Source: an uncultured Bacillota bacterium (GTDB lineage: Bacteria; Bacillota; Dehalobacteriia; UBA4068). From it: DNA of 7,798 nucleotides. The position numbers and the translations under genes are program-made. A model generated the notes under the pieces. It had not been told where the DNA came from. It was given only the letters and a program-made list of their open reading frames with translations, and searched no databases. Where the stretch lies: assembly GCA_934427095.1 (NCBI GenBank), contig CAKRYM010000061.1, positions 1-7,798 on the forward strand, read 5' to 3'. Positions 1 through 6,879 of this stretch are shown piece by piece (position 1 is the first letter of the stretch; every line of letters begins with the position of its first letter).

Positions 1-1366
1 CCATGGAGTAGCATTCGCAGGGCTCAGGAGTGAAGGGCTCAGGAATGATACGGGGATGATGGGATGCGAAGTAATCCTGGAAGCCGTAGTCGCAGATGCG
101 GCGGCAGATATCGTCGGTGGTGACGCCAGTCTTCTTGTAGAGTTCTTCCCAAGACAGACGAGCCTGTTCCAGACGGGGTACACCGTCAGCCAGCGGCATG
201 GTCAAGCCTTCGATGGAATCCAGCATCTTCTTGAGCATCCAGTTGTTGTTCAGGATGGACAGCTCGGACACGTTGGTCAAGCCTTCCTGACCCATAGCGC
301 GGATATAAGCATAGCTGCGGATGATTACGCCGGGGTTGCCGTAGAATTTACGCAGTTTGCCAACGCTTTCGGGATAGTTGTAGTTGAGGAAATACTTCTC
401 GCCGTCGAATTCCACCCGCGGTACGGTCTGGAATTTGGACAGTTCTTTTCTCACGCACTGTACGCCGCCGGCAGGGCCCTGGCAGCCGTGGGGAGAGGAG
501 AAGGACTTGTGCAGGTTGTAGTGGCACATATCGAAGCCAGCTTCTTTTGCACGAGTCAGGCAGAAGACGCCGTTCAGGTTGGCCTGGTCGTAAGAGCAGA
601 GGCCGCCGACGCTGTGAACCAGGTCAACGAACTCGCGGATACGGGGGTTGTACAGACCGGTATCTTCGGGGTTGGTGATCATCAAAGCAGCGGTGTGTTC
701 GTTGACCGCAGCTTTCAGCATTTCGATATCCGGATAACCTTCAGAGTTGGGCATCAGGGTGATGATCTTGTAACCAGCAGTGTGAGCAGCGCCGGGGTTG
801 CCGGGGTGGCTCAGCATGGTGGTGATGACGGTATCACGCTGTTCGCCTTCGCCGTTGGCCGCATGGTAAGCACGGATGGTGGAAACGTTGGCGTAAATGG
901 CCTGGGTGCCGCCGGAAGGCTGCAAGGTTACGGAATCCAAGCCGCTGATTTCCTTCATATATTCAGCGGTGTTGTACATAATTTCCAGCATGCCCTGAAC
1001 GGTGCTGACAGGCTGATAAGGATGGAGCTCAGTCAGTTTGGGGCTGCGGGCGAAGGTTTCATTGATTTTCGGGCTGTACTTCATGGTGCAGGTGCCCAGA
1101 CCGATATCAATGTTGTTGTCGGTGCCGATGGTTTCCTGGGACAGACGGGTGTAGTGACGAACCACTTCCATCTGGGAGAGCTCAGGCAGTTTCGGCGCAT
1201 TTTTTCTGGCGTAGCCAGCGGGAATCAGGGAAGCAACGTCGCATTTGACTGCGGGTTCCACTTCGTCGATTTCAATACCGCGCTGGCCTTTACGGCCCAT
1301 ATCCATAATGATGGGTTCATCCCAACGGGCTTCATGGTATTTTCTGTTAATTCTGATGGCACCCAT
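1..1366 (-). CDS. gcvPB: Divergent glycine decarboxylase (P-protein) subunit 2, PLP-binding; 3' end off window
   Basis: PLP-dependent subunit of a two-subunit P-protein. In the glycine cleavage system P-protein decarboxylates glycine and passes the aminomethyl group to lipoylated H-protein in the cytoplasm. I translated 455 codons; the frame is still open at the left edge. Canonical subunits are about 480-490 residues, so some 30-50 are probably missing. Visible signatures are GTCTMKYSPK (91-100), YDQANLNG (259-266, Asp for the PLP ring nitrogen), NLHKSFSSPHG (284-294, with Lys287 the predicted Schiff-base lysine) and KFYGNPGV (340-347). Odd points: the family's HGTNPAS-type motif is replaced by SHPGNPGAAH (186-195), and the glycine-rich GGGGPG loop after the lysine by CQGPAGG (295-301). 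The start is ATG at 1366, which shares its A with the TAA stop of gcvPA (TAATG). A GGGGGGTG Shine-Dalgarno-like stretch precedes it, indicating translational coupling. The family call is strong. Glycine as substrate is uncertain because of the altered motifs. Codons are biased to C-ending forms, which suggests high expression. Confidence 0.88.
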   Translation of the reverse strand, partial: MGAIRINRKYHEARWDEPIIMDMGRKGQRGIEIDEVEPAVKCDVASLIPAGYARKNAPKLPELSQMEVVRHYTRLSQETIGTDNNIDIGLGTCTMKYSPKINETFARSPKLTELHPYQPVSTVQGMLEIMYNTAEYMKEISGLDSVTLQPSGGTQAIYANVSTIRAYHAANGEGEQRDTVITTMLSHPGNPGAAHTAGYKIITLMPNSEGYPDIEMLKAAVNEHTAALMITNPEDTGLYNPRIREFVDLVHSVGGLCSYDQANLNGVFCLTRAKEAGFDMCHYNLHKSFSSPHGCQGPAGGVQCVRKELSKFQTVPRVEFDGEKYFLNYNYPESVGKLRKFYGNPGVIIRSYAYIRAMGQEGLTNVSELSILNNNWMLKKMLDSIEGLTMPLADGVPRLEQARLSWEELYKKTGVTTDDICRRICDYGFQDYFASHHPRIIPEPFTPEPCECYSM

Positions 1367-2790
1367 TATTTGCACCCCCCAACGATTTCTTTCAGCGCAG
1401 CAGCCAAAGCGTCAATCTGAGCCTGGCTGGTCTTTTCGGTCACAGCGTACAGAGCGCTCTGGCCAAACTGCGGGAAGTCAGCGCTGATGTCCTTGCCGCC
1501 AAAGATTTCATAGCCCAGCAGAGCTTCGTTGATCTGGTCAACGGTCTTGCCGGTGCCGTCGAAGTTGACGACGAATTCCTGGAAGTTGCAGCCACCCAAG
1601 AGGTTAGCTTTCACGCCAGGCACTTCGGCCAATTTCTTCATGGCGTAAGCGCATTTCTGCAGGATGCTTTCGCCCATTTCTTTGAAGCCTTCGGGACCCA
1701 TCAATGCCATGTAAACGCCGGCAGTGATGCAGTACAGACCAGTTTCGGTGCCGAAGTATTCACGAGCTTTTTCACGAGCGCCGTGAGAGTTACGATAATA
1801 CAGAGCACGGCCCCAGCCGTATTCCCCTTCCTCTTCGGTCTTGCACAGGCCGTAGAGGTAGGTGGGCAGCTGTTCGATGACTTCGGGGTCATTGTCCACA
1901 GCGATGAAACCGCCGCAGCCGCCGCCGTACTGCATATGCATGCCCAGGGGCTGAATGTCGCCGCAGACGATGTCCGCGCCGTAGTTAGCGGGAGTTTCGA
2001 TCACGCCCAGGGAAGCCAGGTCGGGCTGAACAACGGTGAGTGCGCCGGCCTTATGAGCAAAGTCGCAGATTTCCTTAGCATGTTCTTCAAAGAAGCCCAG
2101 GTAAGAGGGGTTTTCAAAGAAGACGCAAGCCACTTTGCCGCTGGCCAGTTTGGCTTTCAGGTCTTCCATATCCATTCTACCGGTCTTGTCGCAAGCCTTA
2201 ACGGGCACCAGCTCGCAAGCCAAGCGGCAGAATTCCTTCATCATGGAGAGGATTTCCGGATTCATGGTGGAGGGGATCAGAACCTGGTTGCGGTCCATTT
2301 CGCCCCGAGCTTCAAACACGCGGACGCAGGTACGGACAGAGGAAGCCACTGCCTGGCTGCCGTCGTAGTTGGTGTAGCTGACCTGATCCTTGTCCAGGAG
2401 TTCAGCCATCTGAGAAGCGTATTCGAAAATGGCCTGCATTTTACCATGGTCAGTGTAAGTGTCACCGCAGTAACCGGTGAGGAACTCGCCGCGCTGTGCC
2501 ATTTCATCGCAGACTGCGGGAACGTGATGGTTGTAGCAACCAGCGCCCAGGAAGCAAGCATATTCCTCGCAAGTGATGTTTTTCTTCAGAATATTGTTGA
2601 CATGCTCTTTGATCGCATTTTCACCAACAATAGGTTCAGGCAAATTCATTTTGCCTTTATAGCGCAGCTCTCCTTTGATACGCTGGCCATACAGATCTTC
2701 TACCGCTTTGATGCCCAGGTCATCCATCATTTGTTTTTTGATTTCAGACGCTCTGTTTGGCATATACGGATGTCCAAATTTGTGATCCAT
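1366..2790 (-). CDS. gcvPA: Divergent glycine decarboxylase (P-protein) subunit 1
   Basis: First gene of the decarboxylase operon, 474 residues, slightly longer than typical GcvPA (about 440-450). It is the structural partner half of the P-protein and carries no PLP lysine; in the family it completes the active site made by subunit 2. Conserved landmarks are FLGAGCYNHHVP (80-91), the GKMQAIFEY segment (116-124), NYDGSQA (141-147), ENPSYLGFFE (226-235) and GADIVCGDIQPLG (271-283) followed by a glycine-rich YGGGCGGF. Odd point: where canonical proteins have a Thr-Arg-Glu-Gln-His stretch and REKATSNICTNQ, this one reads YYRNSHG and REKAREYFGTETGL (339-352), so one of the best-conserved family blocks is lost. 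An ATG six codons upstream (2808) is in frame, but AAAGGAGA sits between it and the ATG at 2790, so 2790 is the start. The stop overlaps the gcvPB start by one base. The gene diverges from the merR gene at 3209. Its function as a P-protein partner is well supported; the substrate is not. Confidence 0.88.
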   Translation of the reverse strand: MDHKFGHPYMPNRASEIKKQMMDDLGIKAVEDLYGQRIKGELRYKGKMNLPEPIVGENAIKEHVNNILKKNITCEEYACFLGAGCYNHHVPAVCDEMAQRGEFLTGYCGDTYTDHGKMQAIFEYASQMAELLDKDQVSYTNYDGSQAVASSVRTCVRVFEARGEMDRNQVLIPSTMNPEILSMMKEFCRLACELVPVKACDKTGRMDMEDLKAKLASGKVACVFFENPSYLGFFEEHAKEICDFAHKAGALTVVQPDLASLGVIETPANYGADIVCGDIQPLGMHMQYGGGCGGFIAVDNDPEVIEQLPTYLYGLCKTEEEGEYGWGRALYYRNSHGAREKAREYFGTETGLYCITAGVYMALMGPEGFKEMGESILQKCAYAMKKLAEVPGVKANLLGGCNFQEFVVNFDGTGKTVDQINEALLGYEIFGGKDISADFPQFGQSALYAVTEKTSQAQIDALAAALKEIVGGCK

Positions 2791-2794
2791 TTGA

Positions 2795-2802
2795 TCTCCT
2801 TT
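2795..2802 (-). promoter_or_regulatory. Ribosome binding site that fixes the gcvPA start
   Basis: The minus strand reads AAAGGAGATCAAATG. GGAG lies 5 bases before the ATG at 2790 and downstream of the alternative ATG at 2808, so translation should begin at MDHKFG rather than MQKGDQ. Confidence 0.85.
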
Positions 2803-2849
2803 CTGCATCGTTCGATGAACTGAATTTGGCAGACTTACTCACCGTTATT

Positions 2850-2880
2850 ATCTTAATGGAATCCATAAGGGCAAAGTCAA
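2850..2880 (-). promoter_or_regulatory. Predicted MerR-type promoter of gcvPA-gcvPB (19-bp spacer)
   Basis: On the minus strand a -35 TTGACT (2880-2875) and a -10 TAAGAT (2855-2850) are separated by 19 bases (2856-2874). This overlong spacer with a dyad inside it is the known architecture of promoters activated by MerR-family proteins, which distort the DNA to realign the two hexamers. A merR gene lies divergently next door. The predicted transcript starts near 2843, leaving a leader of about 50 bases, too short for a glycine riboswitch. The AT-rich stretch 2881-2905 just upstream of the -35 could act as an UP element. The hexamers are seen directly; activation by this MerR protein is inferred. 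Confidence 0.6.
2852..2869. promoter_or_regulatory. Inverted repeat in gcvPA promoter, candidate MerR operator
   Basis: Two overlapping symmetries lie between the promoter elements and touch the -10: outer arms CTTA (2852-2855) and TAAG (2866-2869), and an 11-base palindrome ATGGAATCCAT (2856-2866). The centre sits a few bases off the exact middle of the 19-bp spacer. This is a plausible binding site for the MerR-family dimer encoded at 3209-4132. Confidence 0.5.
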
Positions 2881-3127
2881 GTAAAAATTCAGAATATTTT
2901 TTTCTTCGATTGATTTCCATGTTTATTCCACTTTGTGATAGAAAATCATCACAGCTACACTGGATATTGTGCCAGGTTCGCTCCTTTTTCCCTTGTCGTG
3001 CCCATATCTGGGGAAACGGCAAGAAGAAGATTTTTCCCCTGACAGCAAAATCAGCGGCTTTTTCTTCAAAAAACTTTCCCCTTGTGGTAAGGTTTTGCAG
3101 GGATTTCTTTGGGGAGGACGAATCCTC
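2881..3127. other. Divergent intergenic core, AT-rich with weak secondary structure; no gene seen
   Basis: No convincing gene lies between the two divergent promoters. Visible items are an AT-rich block next to the gcvPA -35 and an imperfect hairpin with arms CTTGTCGT (2992-2999) and ACGGCAAG (3016-3023), followed after a few bases by TTTTT. A distant complementary pair also appears: TTTTTCCCCTGA (3031-3042) against TCAGGGAAAAA (3131-3141, one-base bulge). Short frames on both strands lack ribosome binding sites and look non-coding. Confidence 0.4.
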
Positions 3128-3157
3128 TTTTCAGGGAAAAAGGCAAAATTGTATAAT
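3128..3157 (+). promoter_or_regulatory. Predicted promoter of merR gene
   Basis: A perfect -10 TATAAT lies at 3152-3157. An 18-base spacer separates it from a weak -35, TTTTCA, at 3128-3133. The predicted transcript starts near 3164, about 45 bases before the merR ATG. Confidence 0.55.
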
Positions 3158-3208
3158 CCTATATAGATATGAACAAATTCTACTTTGCATGAGAGCAGGA
3201 GGACGCCC

Positions 3209-4132
3209 ATGAACATTACCACAGATCAGGCGGAAAGGACAGTTTCCCGCCAACACCGGGACGTCTATACCATTGGCCAAATGGCTCAGCTTTGCGACAT
3301 TACCACCAAACAGCTTAGGCACTATGACGATAAGGAAATCCTTTGTCCAGCGGTAAAGGATGAAAACACCGGCTACCGCTACTATACCTATGAGCAAATT
3401 GAGGAAATCCTCCTCATTAAGGAGCTGCGCTATATGGGGGTTTCCCTGAAAACCATTGCCATGCTCTTACATGACCGCAATTTGTCCACCCTCCGGACGG
3501 AGCTGGAGCATAATGTGCTGGTAGCCCGGGAGGAAATTCAGGCCGCCCAGCGGAAATATGACCAGACCATCGACGCCTTGCTTCGGGTCACCAAGGCCAT
3601 TGAGCTGATTTACCGCAGCCACCCCACCTCCTCCTTTGGGGAAAGCATACGGCTTACGGATTTCCCACCCCGCCAGGTGCTGTTCACCCGTTACAACTAT
3701 TACTGGCATATCGACAAATTGTTTACCCCCCGCCGGGCGGAGCTGTACGCTCTGGCGGACAAGTACAGCCTTACGGTTTGCGGCCCCAATATGGCCATTT
3801 TCCACGGGGATTTTTGCTACAAAGACCAGTTCTGCGATGACCCGGCCAAGGAAAGCGGGGATTTGGAAACCTGCTTCGCCGTACAGGAAACCGGCGTCAG
3901 CTGCCCCCATGTGCGCACCTTGGGGGGATTCACCGCCGTAACCTCGGTATTCGTGGGCCCCTATTCCCGCATGAAGCCCCAATATGAAGCCATGGAGCTT
4001 TGGGCTTTGGAGCATGGCTATGAGCTAAACGGCACATCCTTGGAGGAATATATTTCCGGCGCCACCATGACCAAGGAGGAAGCGGACTTTGTCACCCGCC
4101 TTTACCTCCCCTTAAAAGGCAGCCTGATTTAG
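3209..4132 (+). CDS. MerR-family transcriptional regulator with GyrI-like effector-binding domain
   Basis: DNA-binding regulator of 307 residues, with the architecture of BmrR-type multidrug sensors. A MerR winged helix-turn-helix spans about 19-88: YTIGQMAQLCDITTKQLRHYD, then the wing with NTGYRYYTYEQ and the helix LRYMGVSLKTIAMLL. A coiled-coil dimerisation helix follows at about 92-135. A GyrI-like ligand-binding domain covers about 145-304, ending in YEAMELWALEHGYEL and LYLPLKG, the usual close of that fold. The start is ATG 3209, six bases after a perfect AGGAGG (3197-3202); an in-frame ATG at 3185 has no such site. The gene is divergent from the gcvPA-like gene and convergent with the hydrolase gene. 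It is the obvious candidate activator of the 19-bp-spacer promoter at 2850-2880. The ligand cannot be read from the sequence. A substrate or product of the local enzymes, or a cationic or aromatic small molecule as in BmrR, are both possible. Several cysteines occur in the effector domain, but no metal-binding pattern is clear. Confidence 0.9.
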   Translation: MNITTDQAERTVSRQHRDVYTIGQMAQLCDITTKQLRHYDDKEILCPAVKDENTGYRYYTYEQIEEILLIKELRYMGVSLKTIAMLLHDRNLSTLRTELEHNVLVAREEIQAAQRKYDQTIDALLRVTKAIELIYRSHPTSSFGESIRLTDFPPRQVLFTRYNYYWHIDKLFTPRRAELYALADKYSLTVCGPNMAIFHGDFCYKDQFCDDPAKESGDLETCFAVQETGVSCPHVRTLGGFTAVTSVFVGPYSRMKPQYEAMELWALEHGYELNGTSLEEYISGATMTKEEADFVTRLYLPLKGSLI

Positions 4133-4199
4133 TTTAGGGAGCAGGGATGCCCCCCTTACGCCTAAGCTCCCCGCCTGTTGCCCATCCATTTGGCAAACA

Positions 4200-4241
4200 C
4201 CACAAAAACCACGTCTACCCTAAGGTAGCGTGGTTTTGTGG
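4200..4241. terminator. Strong hairpin terminator between convergent genes
   Basis: A long stem starts with CCACAAAAACCACG (4200-4213) and closes with CGTGGTTTTGTGG (4229-4241). It is extended inward by CTACC/GGTAG around a CTAA loop, with a one-base bulge and a short mismatch. TTT follows on the plus strand and T-rich sequence on the minus strand, so it can act on both merR and the hydrolase transcript. A second small plus-strand hairpin, GGGG-AAA-CCCC followed by TTTT, lies at 4316-4331. Confidence 0.65.
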
Positions 4242-4279
4242 TTTCCAGAGGAAGTCCAGAATAAAACAGAAAGTCAAAG

Positions 4280-4299
4280 ACAAAACAGGCTTTTCCTGT
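4280..4299 (-). terminator. Possible terminator of the hydrolase transcript
   Basis: About 40 bases past the hydrolase stop, the minus strand reads ACAGG-AAAAG-CCTGT followed by TTTGTCTTT. The stem is short (5 bp) but a T-rich tail is present, so it may be a first weak terminator before the larger hairpin at 4200-4241. Confidence 0.4.
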
Positions 4300-4337
4300 C
4301 TTGCGCGTATGGATAGGGGAAACCCCCTTTTCCCTGC

Positions 4338-5153
4338 TTATTTGTACCATTCCGGGGCTTTTTTCATTTGGTCGAATTGTTCCCCGTCATGGCCGAACCA
4401 AACTTGCGCATGGTATTTTTTTTGCAGGGATTTGATTTTTTGCAAGGATTTGTGGAAAGCCACGGAATCCTCAATCAAGCCGGGCTGAATGCCGTCATAA
4501 TTGGCCTGACAATACAGGGCGTCGGAAACCAGCAGATAATTGTTTTCCTCTGCTTCTACCAAAAGACCCATGACCCCAGGGGTATGGCCAGGGAGCAAAA
4601 GGGCGGTGATCCCTTCGAACAGCTCGCTGTCCTCTTCTACAATATTTACCCGCTGAAAATCCGCCGTGACCTCCCAGCGAATATAAAAGCCGTGTTCTAC
4701 CGGGTTACGACTAACGCAAACCGCAGTAAAAGCATTATTTAACTCCGCCCGGCTGATGAAAAACTCCGCGGTGTCTTTCACCAGGTGATAATTACCGATA
4801 TGGTCGTAATGCATATGGGAAACCACCACATAGGCAATATCTTTCGGGCTTAAGCCCAAACGGCCTAATTGCACGGTTAAGTCGTTTTCTTGATTGCCGT
4901 GATAAATGTCTGATTCTGCAATATGCTTTGGCGCATAAGTGGGGTTATCCCAGCGGGTACCCAAATCAAAGAGGATATTCCCTGCCATAGGATGCTGAAT
5001 CAGCACGCAATAGGTAGGGCATTTATGCCAGTGCCTAGGGGCGTTGGGCTCCGCTTCTGTCATATAGGTGTCCATGGCAATGATGAAATTGGAATCCATC
5101 AACGTATAGCCGCAATCCAGCACAGACAATTTCATGCCTTTCACATGAGCCAT
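4338..5153 (-). CDS. Metallo-beta-lactamase-fold hydrolase, AHL-lactonase/4-pyridoxolactonase type
   Basis: A 271-residue cytoplasmic dinuclear-metal hydrolase with no signal peptide. The zinc ligands of the fold are all visible: HMHYDH (His113, His115, Asp117, His118), His190 in LLPGHTPG, Asp211 in VSDALY and His255 in WFGHDGEQF. This order and spacing resemble N-acyl homoserine lactonases (AiiA/AttM) and 4-pyridoxolactonase, which open lactone rings. The length fits that group. The substrate is unknown: other esters, amides or thioesters are possible, and no signal-synthesis gene is nearby. The start is ATG 5153 with a perfect AAGGAGG five bases upstream. The gene lies 129 bases downstream of the permease in the same direction and is probably co-transcribed with it. 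The intercistronic hairpin at 5197-5248 may lower or protect the distal message. The gene is convergent with merR. A role in processing the imported compound or clearing a lactone by-product is an inference from context. Confidence 0.85.
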   Translation of the reverse strand: MAHVKGMKLSVLDCGYTLMDSNFIIAMDTYMTEAEPNAPRHWHKCPTYCVLIQHPMAGNILFDLGTRWDNPTYAPKHIAESDIYHGNQENDLTVQLGRLGLSPKDIAYVVVSHMHYDHIGNYHLVKDTAEFFISRAELNNAFTAVCVSRNPVEHGFYIRWEVTADFQRVNIVEEDSELFEGITALLLPGHTPGVMGLLVEAEENNYLLVSDALYCQANYDGIQPGLIEDSVAFHKSLQKIKSLQKKYHAQVWFGHDGEQFDQMKKAPEWYK

Positions 5154-5196
5154 AAAAACCTCCTTCAGCCAAGTTCCTCTGAGAAAAGAAAGGGGC

Positions 5197-5248
5197 TTGC
5201 AGGCGCGGGCGCGGAAAATTTCGCGCCCGCACAGGGACTTACCTGCAA
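5197..5248 (-). promoter_or_regulatory. GC-rich nested hairpin between permease and hydrolase genes
   Basis: A perfect 9-bp stem (GCGGGCGCG 5205-5213, CGCGCCCGC 5222-5230) around an 8-base loop sits inside outer arms TTGCAGG (5197-5203) and CCTGCAA (5242-5248). On the transcribed minus strand it is followed by a pyrimidine-rich CCCCTTTCTTTTC stretch and then the hydrolase ribosome binding site at 5159-5164. It could be a partial terminator or an RNA-stabilising intercistronic structure. The fold is seen directly; the role is inferred. Confidence 0.55.
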
Positions 5249-5282
5249 TCGCCTTTACCAGAGGAAACCCAAATCCAAGGCA

Positions 5283-6671
5283 TTAATACTCCTGGTCCCC
5301 GTCCAAGGTATGCACCACCACCGGCGTCTTTTTCCATTGGACGCAAACCATCCACAGCCACAATACCACACCCACCAAGCAATAGGCGCCCAGACAAATC
5401 CAGGAGCCTTCGCTTTGGCCCAAGGTGCAGAAAAAGGCGATGATGATAGAAACGATTAAGGCCATCACCCGGGTGAATTCCCCGCCGGGAATTTTGTAAA
5501 TCAACCAATTGGGGTGTTTGTGCGCAATGCGCATGGCGGAAATGGTGGTAATGGCATAAGCAATGGCACAGCCAAAGGACATTAGATTGAAAAAGTCCGC
5601 CATGACCGTGGACACGTTCAGCATAATCAGGAAGAACACCCCTACCACTAGGCAAAGGACATTGGCCAAAATCGGCTGATGGAAACGGTTCACCTTGGCA
5701 AAGGCTTTGGGCAGGAAATTATGTTCACCCATGGCGTAAATCATGCGCACGCAGGAAATCCAGAAGCCCAAAAGGCAAGTGCCGATGGCGCAGATAATGG
5801 AAATGACCCCAAAGACCACGGCCCAGAACTGCCAGCCTAAGGTATCGCGGATGAATTTAATGGTCATAAAATCGCCGATTTGGGAAATTTCCGACCAATC
5901 GCTAATCCCTGCCAAGCAGAAGAAGAAAAATACATAGCACAAGGTGCAGCTGACCACAGAAAGGATAATGGCTTTGGTGCTGTCCTTAATGGGGAAATTC
6001 CCTTCTTCGACGAACATGGGTACGCATTCAAAGCCAAAATACGGCGTAATCAGCAAAGCCATACCGATGAGCCAGGGAGGAATGCCCATAGACGGGGCTA
6101 AGCTGGAGGAGAAGAAATTCTCCGTAATATTGCTCCATTCCCAATGACCAGAGCAAAGGAACAAAATCCCTGTGATAATTGTGCCCACAATGGCGATAAA
6201 CAGCATCCAGGTCTGAATTTTGCCGGCAATCTGAATTTCCAGCAAAGACAGGCAGAAATAGATCACCATACAGACAATGGACAGAATAATTAAAGTCGTC
6301 AAGGAGGCGTTCGTGCCTAAGACCAGGTCAAACCAGGACACAATAATCATGCAAGCCGTGGGGGGAACGGCAATCCAGGCTGCCAAAATCAGCCAGGACG
6401 AGAAAAAGCCCATATGTTTATTCATGCCCACTGTGTTATATAACAGCTCAGCCCCAGTATGGGGGAACATAGGCGCCAGCTCACAATAAACCAGGGCAAT
6501 AAATAAAACCGCAATGCCCATCAGTGCAAAAGCAAAAAAGGAGCCGGAGCCGCAATAGCCCACAAAGAATTGATCGTAATAGCCCAAGTAACAGAAAATG
6601 GCCCCAGTGGCCATGGCCCAAACATAAAGCCACTTCATGGATCGTTTTAGACCAGTTGGGTGTTCACTCAT
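5283..6671 (-). CDS. APC-superfamily amino acid/amine permease
   Basis: A 462-residue inner-membrane transporter of the amino acid-polyamine-organocation type. About 12 hydrophobic segments can be followed, near residues 14-34, 43-66, 88-112, 124-146, 153-174, 197-216, 234-256, 282-308, 334-352, 358-378, 402-417 and 424-446. Family marks are the TM1 glycine-rich turn (MATGAIFCYLG, 20-30), PHTGAELLYNTVG (70-82) and YFGFECVPMFVEEGNFP (211-227), the equivalent of the E-E-x-x-x-P loop of related permeases. The start is ATG 6671, with GGAGGT six bases upstream. A further 73 codons are open upstream to an ATG at 6890, but they show no family resemblance and no ribosome binding site, so they are excluded. 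The gene leads a probable two-gene unit with the lactonase-like hydrolase. The substrate is not identifiable; an amino acid, amine or related compound feeding the neighbouring decarboxylase is plausible. The nearby LysR gene or the MerR protein could control it, but no shared operator is obvious. Confidence 0.88.
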   Translation of the reverse strand: MSEHPTGLKRSMKWLYVWAMATGAIFCYLGYYDQFFVGYCGSGSFFAFALMGIAVLFIALVYCELAPMFPHTGAELLYNTVGMNKHMGFFSSWLILAAWIAVPPTACMIIVSWFDLVLGTNASLTTLIILSIVCMVIYFCLSLLEIQIAGKIQTWMLFIAIVGTIITGILFLCSGHWEWSNITENFFSSSLAPSMGIPPWLIGMALLITPYFGFECVPMFVEEGNFPIKDSTKAIILSVVSCTLCYVFFFFCLAGISDWSEISQIGDFMTIKFIRDTLGWQFWAVVFGVISIICAIGTCLLGFWISCVRMIYAMGEHNFLPKAFAKVNRFHQPILANVLCLVVGVFFLIMLNVSTVMADFFNLMSFGCAIAYAITTISAMRIAHKHPNWLIYKIPGGEFTRVMALIVSIIIAFFCTLGQSEGSWICLGAYCLVGVVLWLWMVCVQWKKTPVVVHTLDGDQEY

Positions 6672-6879
6672 AGGATTACCTCCGTTTTGATATATTTTTT
6701 CTCCTCCCCTTTCCTTTGCCGACGTCCTTCCCCCGCCAAAGACAGGAAGGAAAAGGGGATGAAACTGAAAAAACATAACCAACCAGGTAACTTCCGCCCA
6801 AAGAAAAAAGGACCATTCTCCAAGCGTCGGGCCGGGAATCGTTCGTGGAAGTATACCTTGGCGTACGACGTTATATGGT

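Noticed and set aside
56..1420. Long open plus-strand frame of 454 codons opposite gcvPB
   Set aside because: It is antisense to a clearly homologous gene, arises from that gene's biased codon use, and shows no recognisable family or ribosome binding site.
1783..2823. Long open plus-strand frame opposite gcvPA
   Set aside because: Shadow of gcvPA; same reasoning, with no family resemblance in the translation.
2791..2843. Glycine riboswitch upstream of gcvPA
   Set aside because: The predicted leader is only about 50 bases and no tandem aptamer-like folds were seen upstream; the MerR-type promoter explains control better.
2744..3222. Small overlapping frames on both strands of the divergent intergenic region
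   Set aside because: No ribosome binding sites, they overlap predicted promoters, and their composition is non-coding.
4147..4488. Plus-strand frame of 113 codons after merR
   Set aside because: It runs across the terminator hairpin and into the antisense of the hydrolase gene, with no ribosome binding site or family resemblance.
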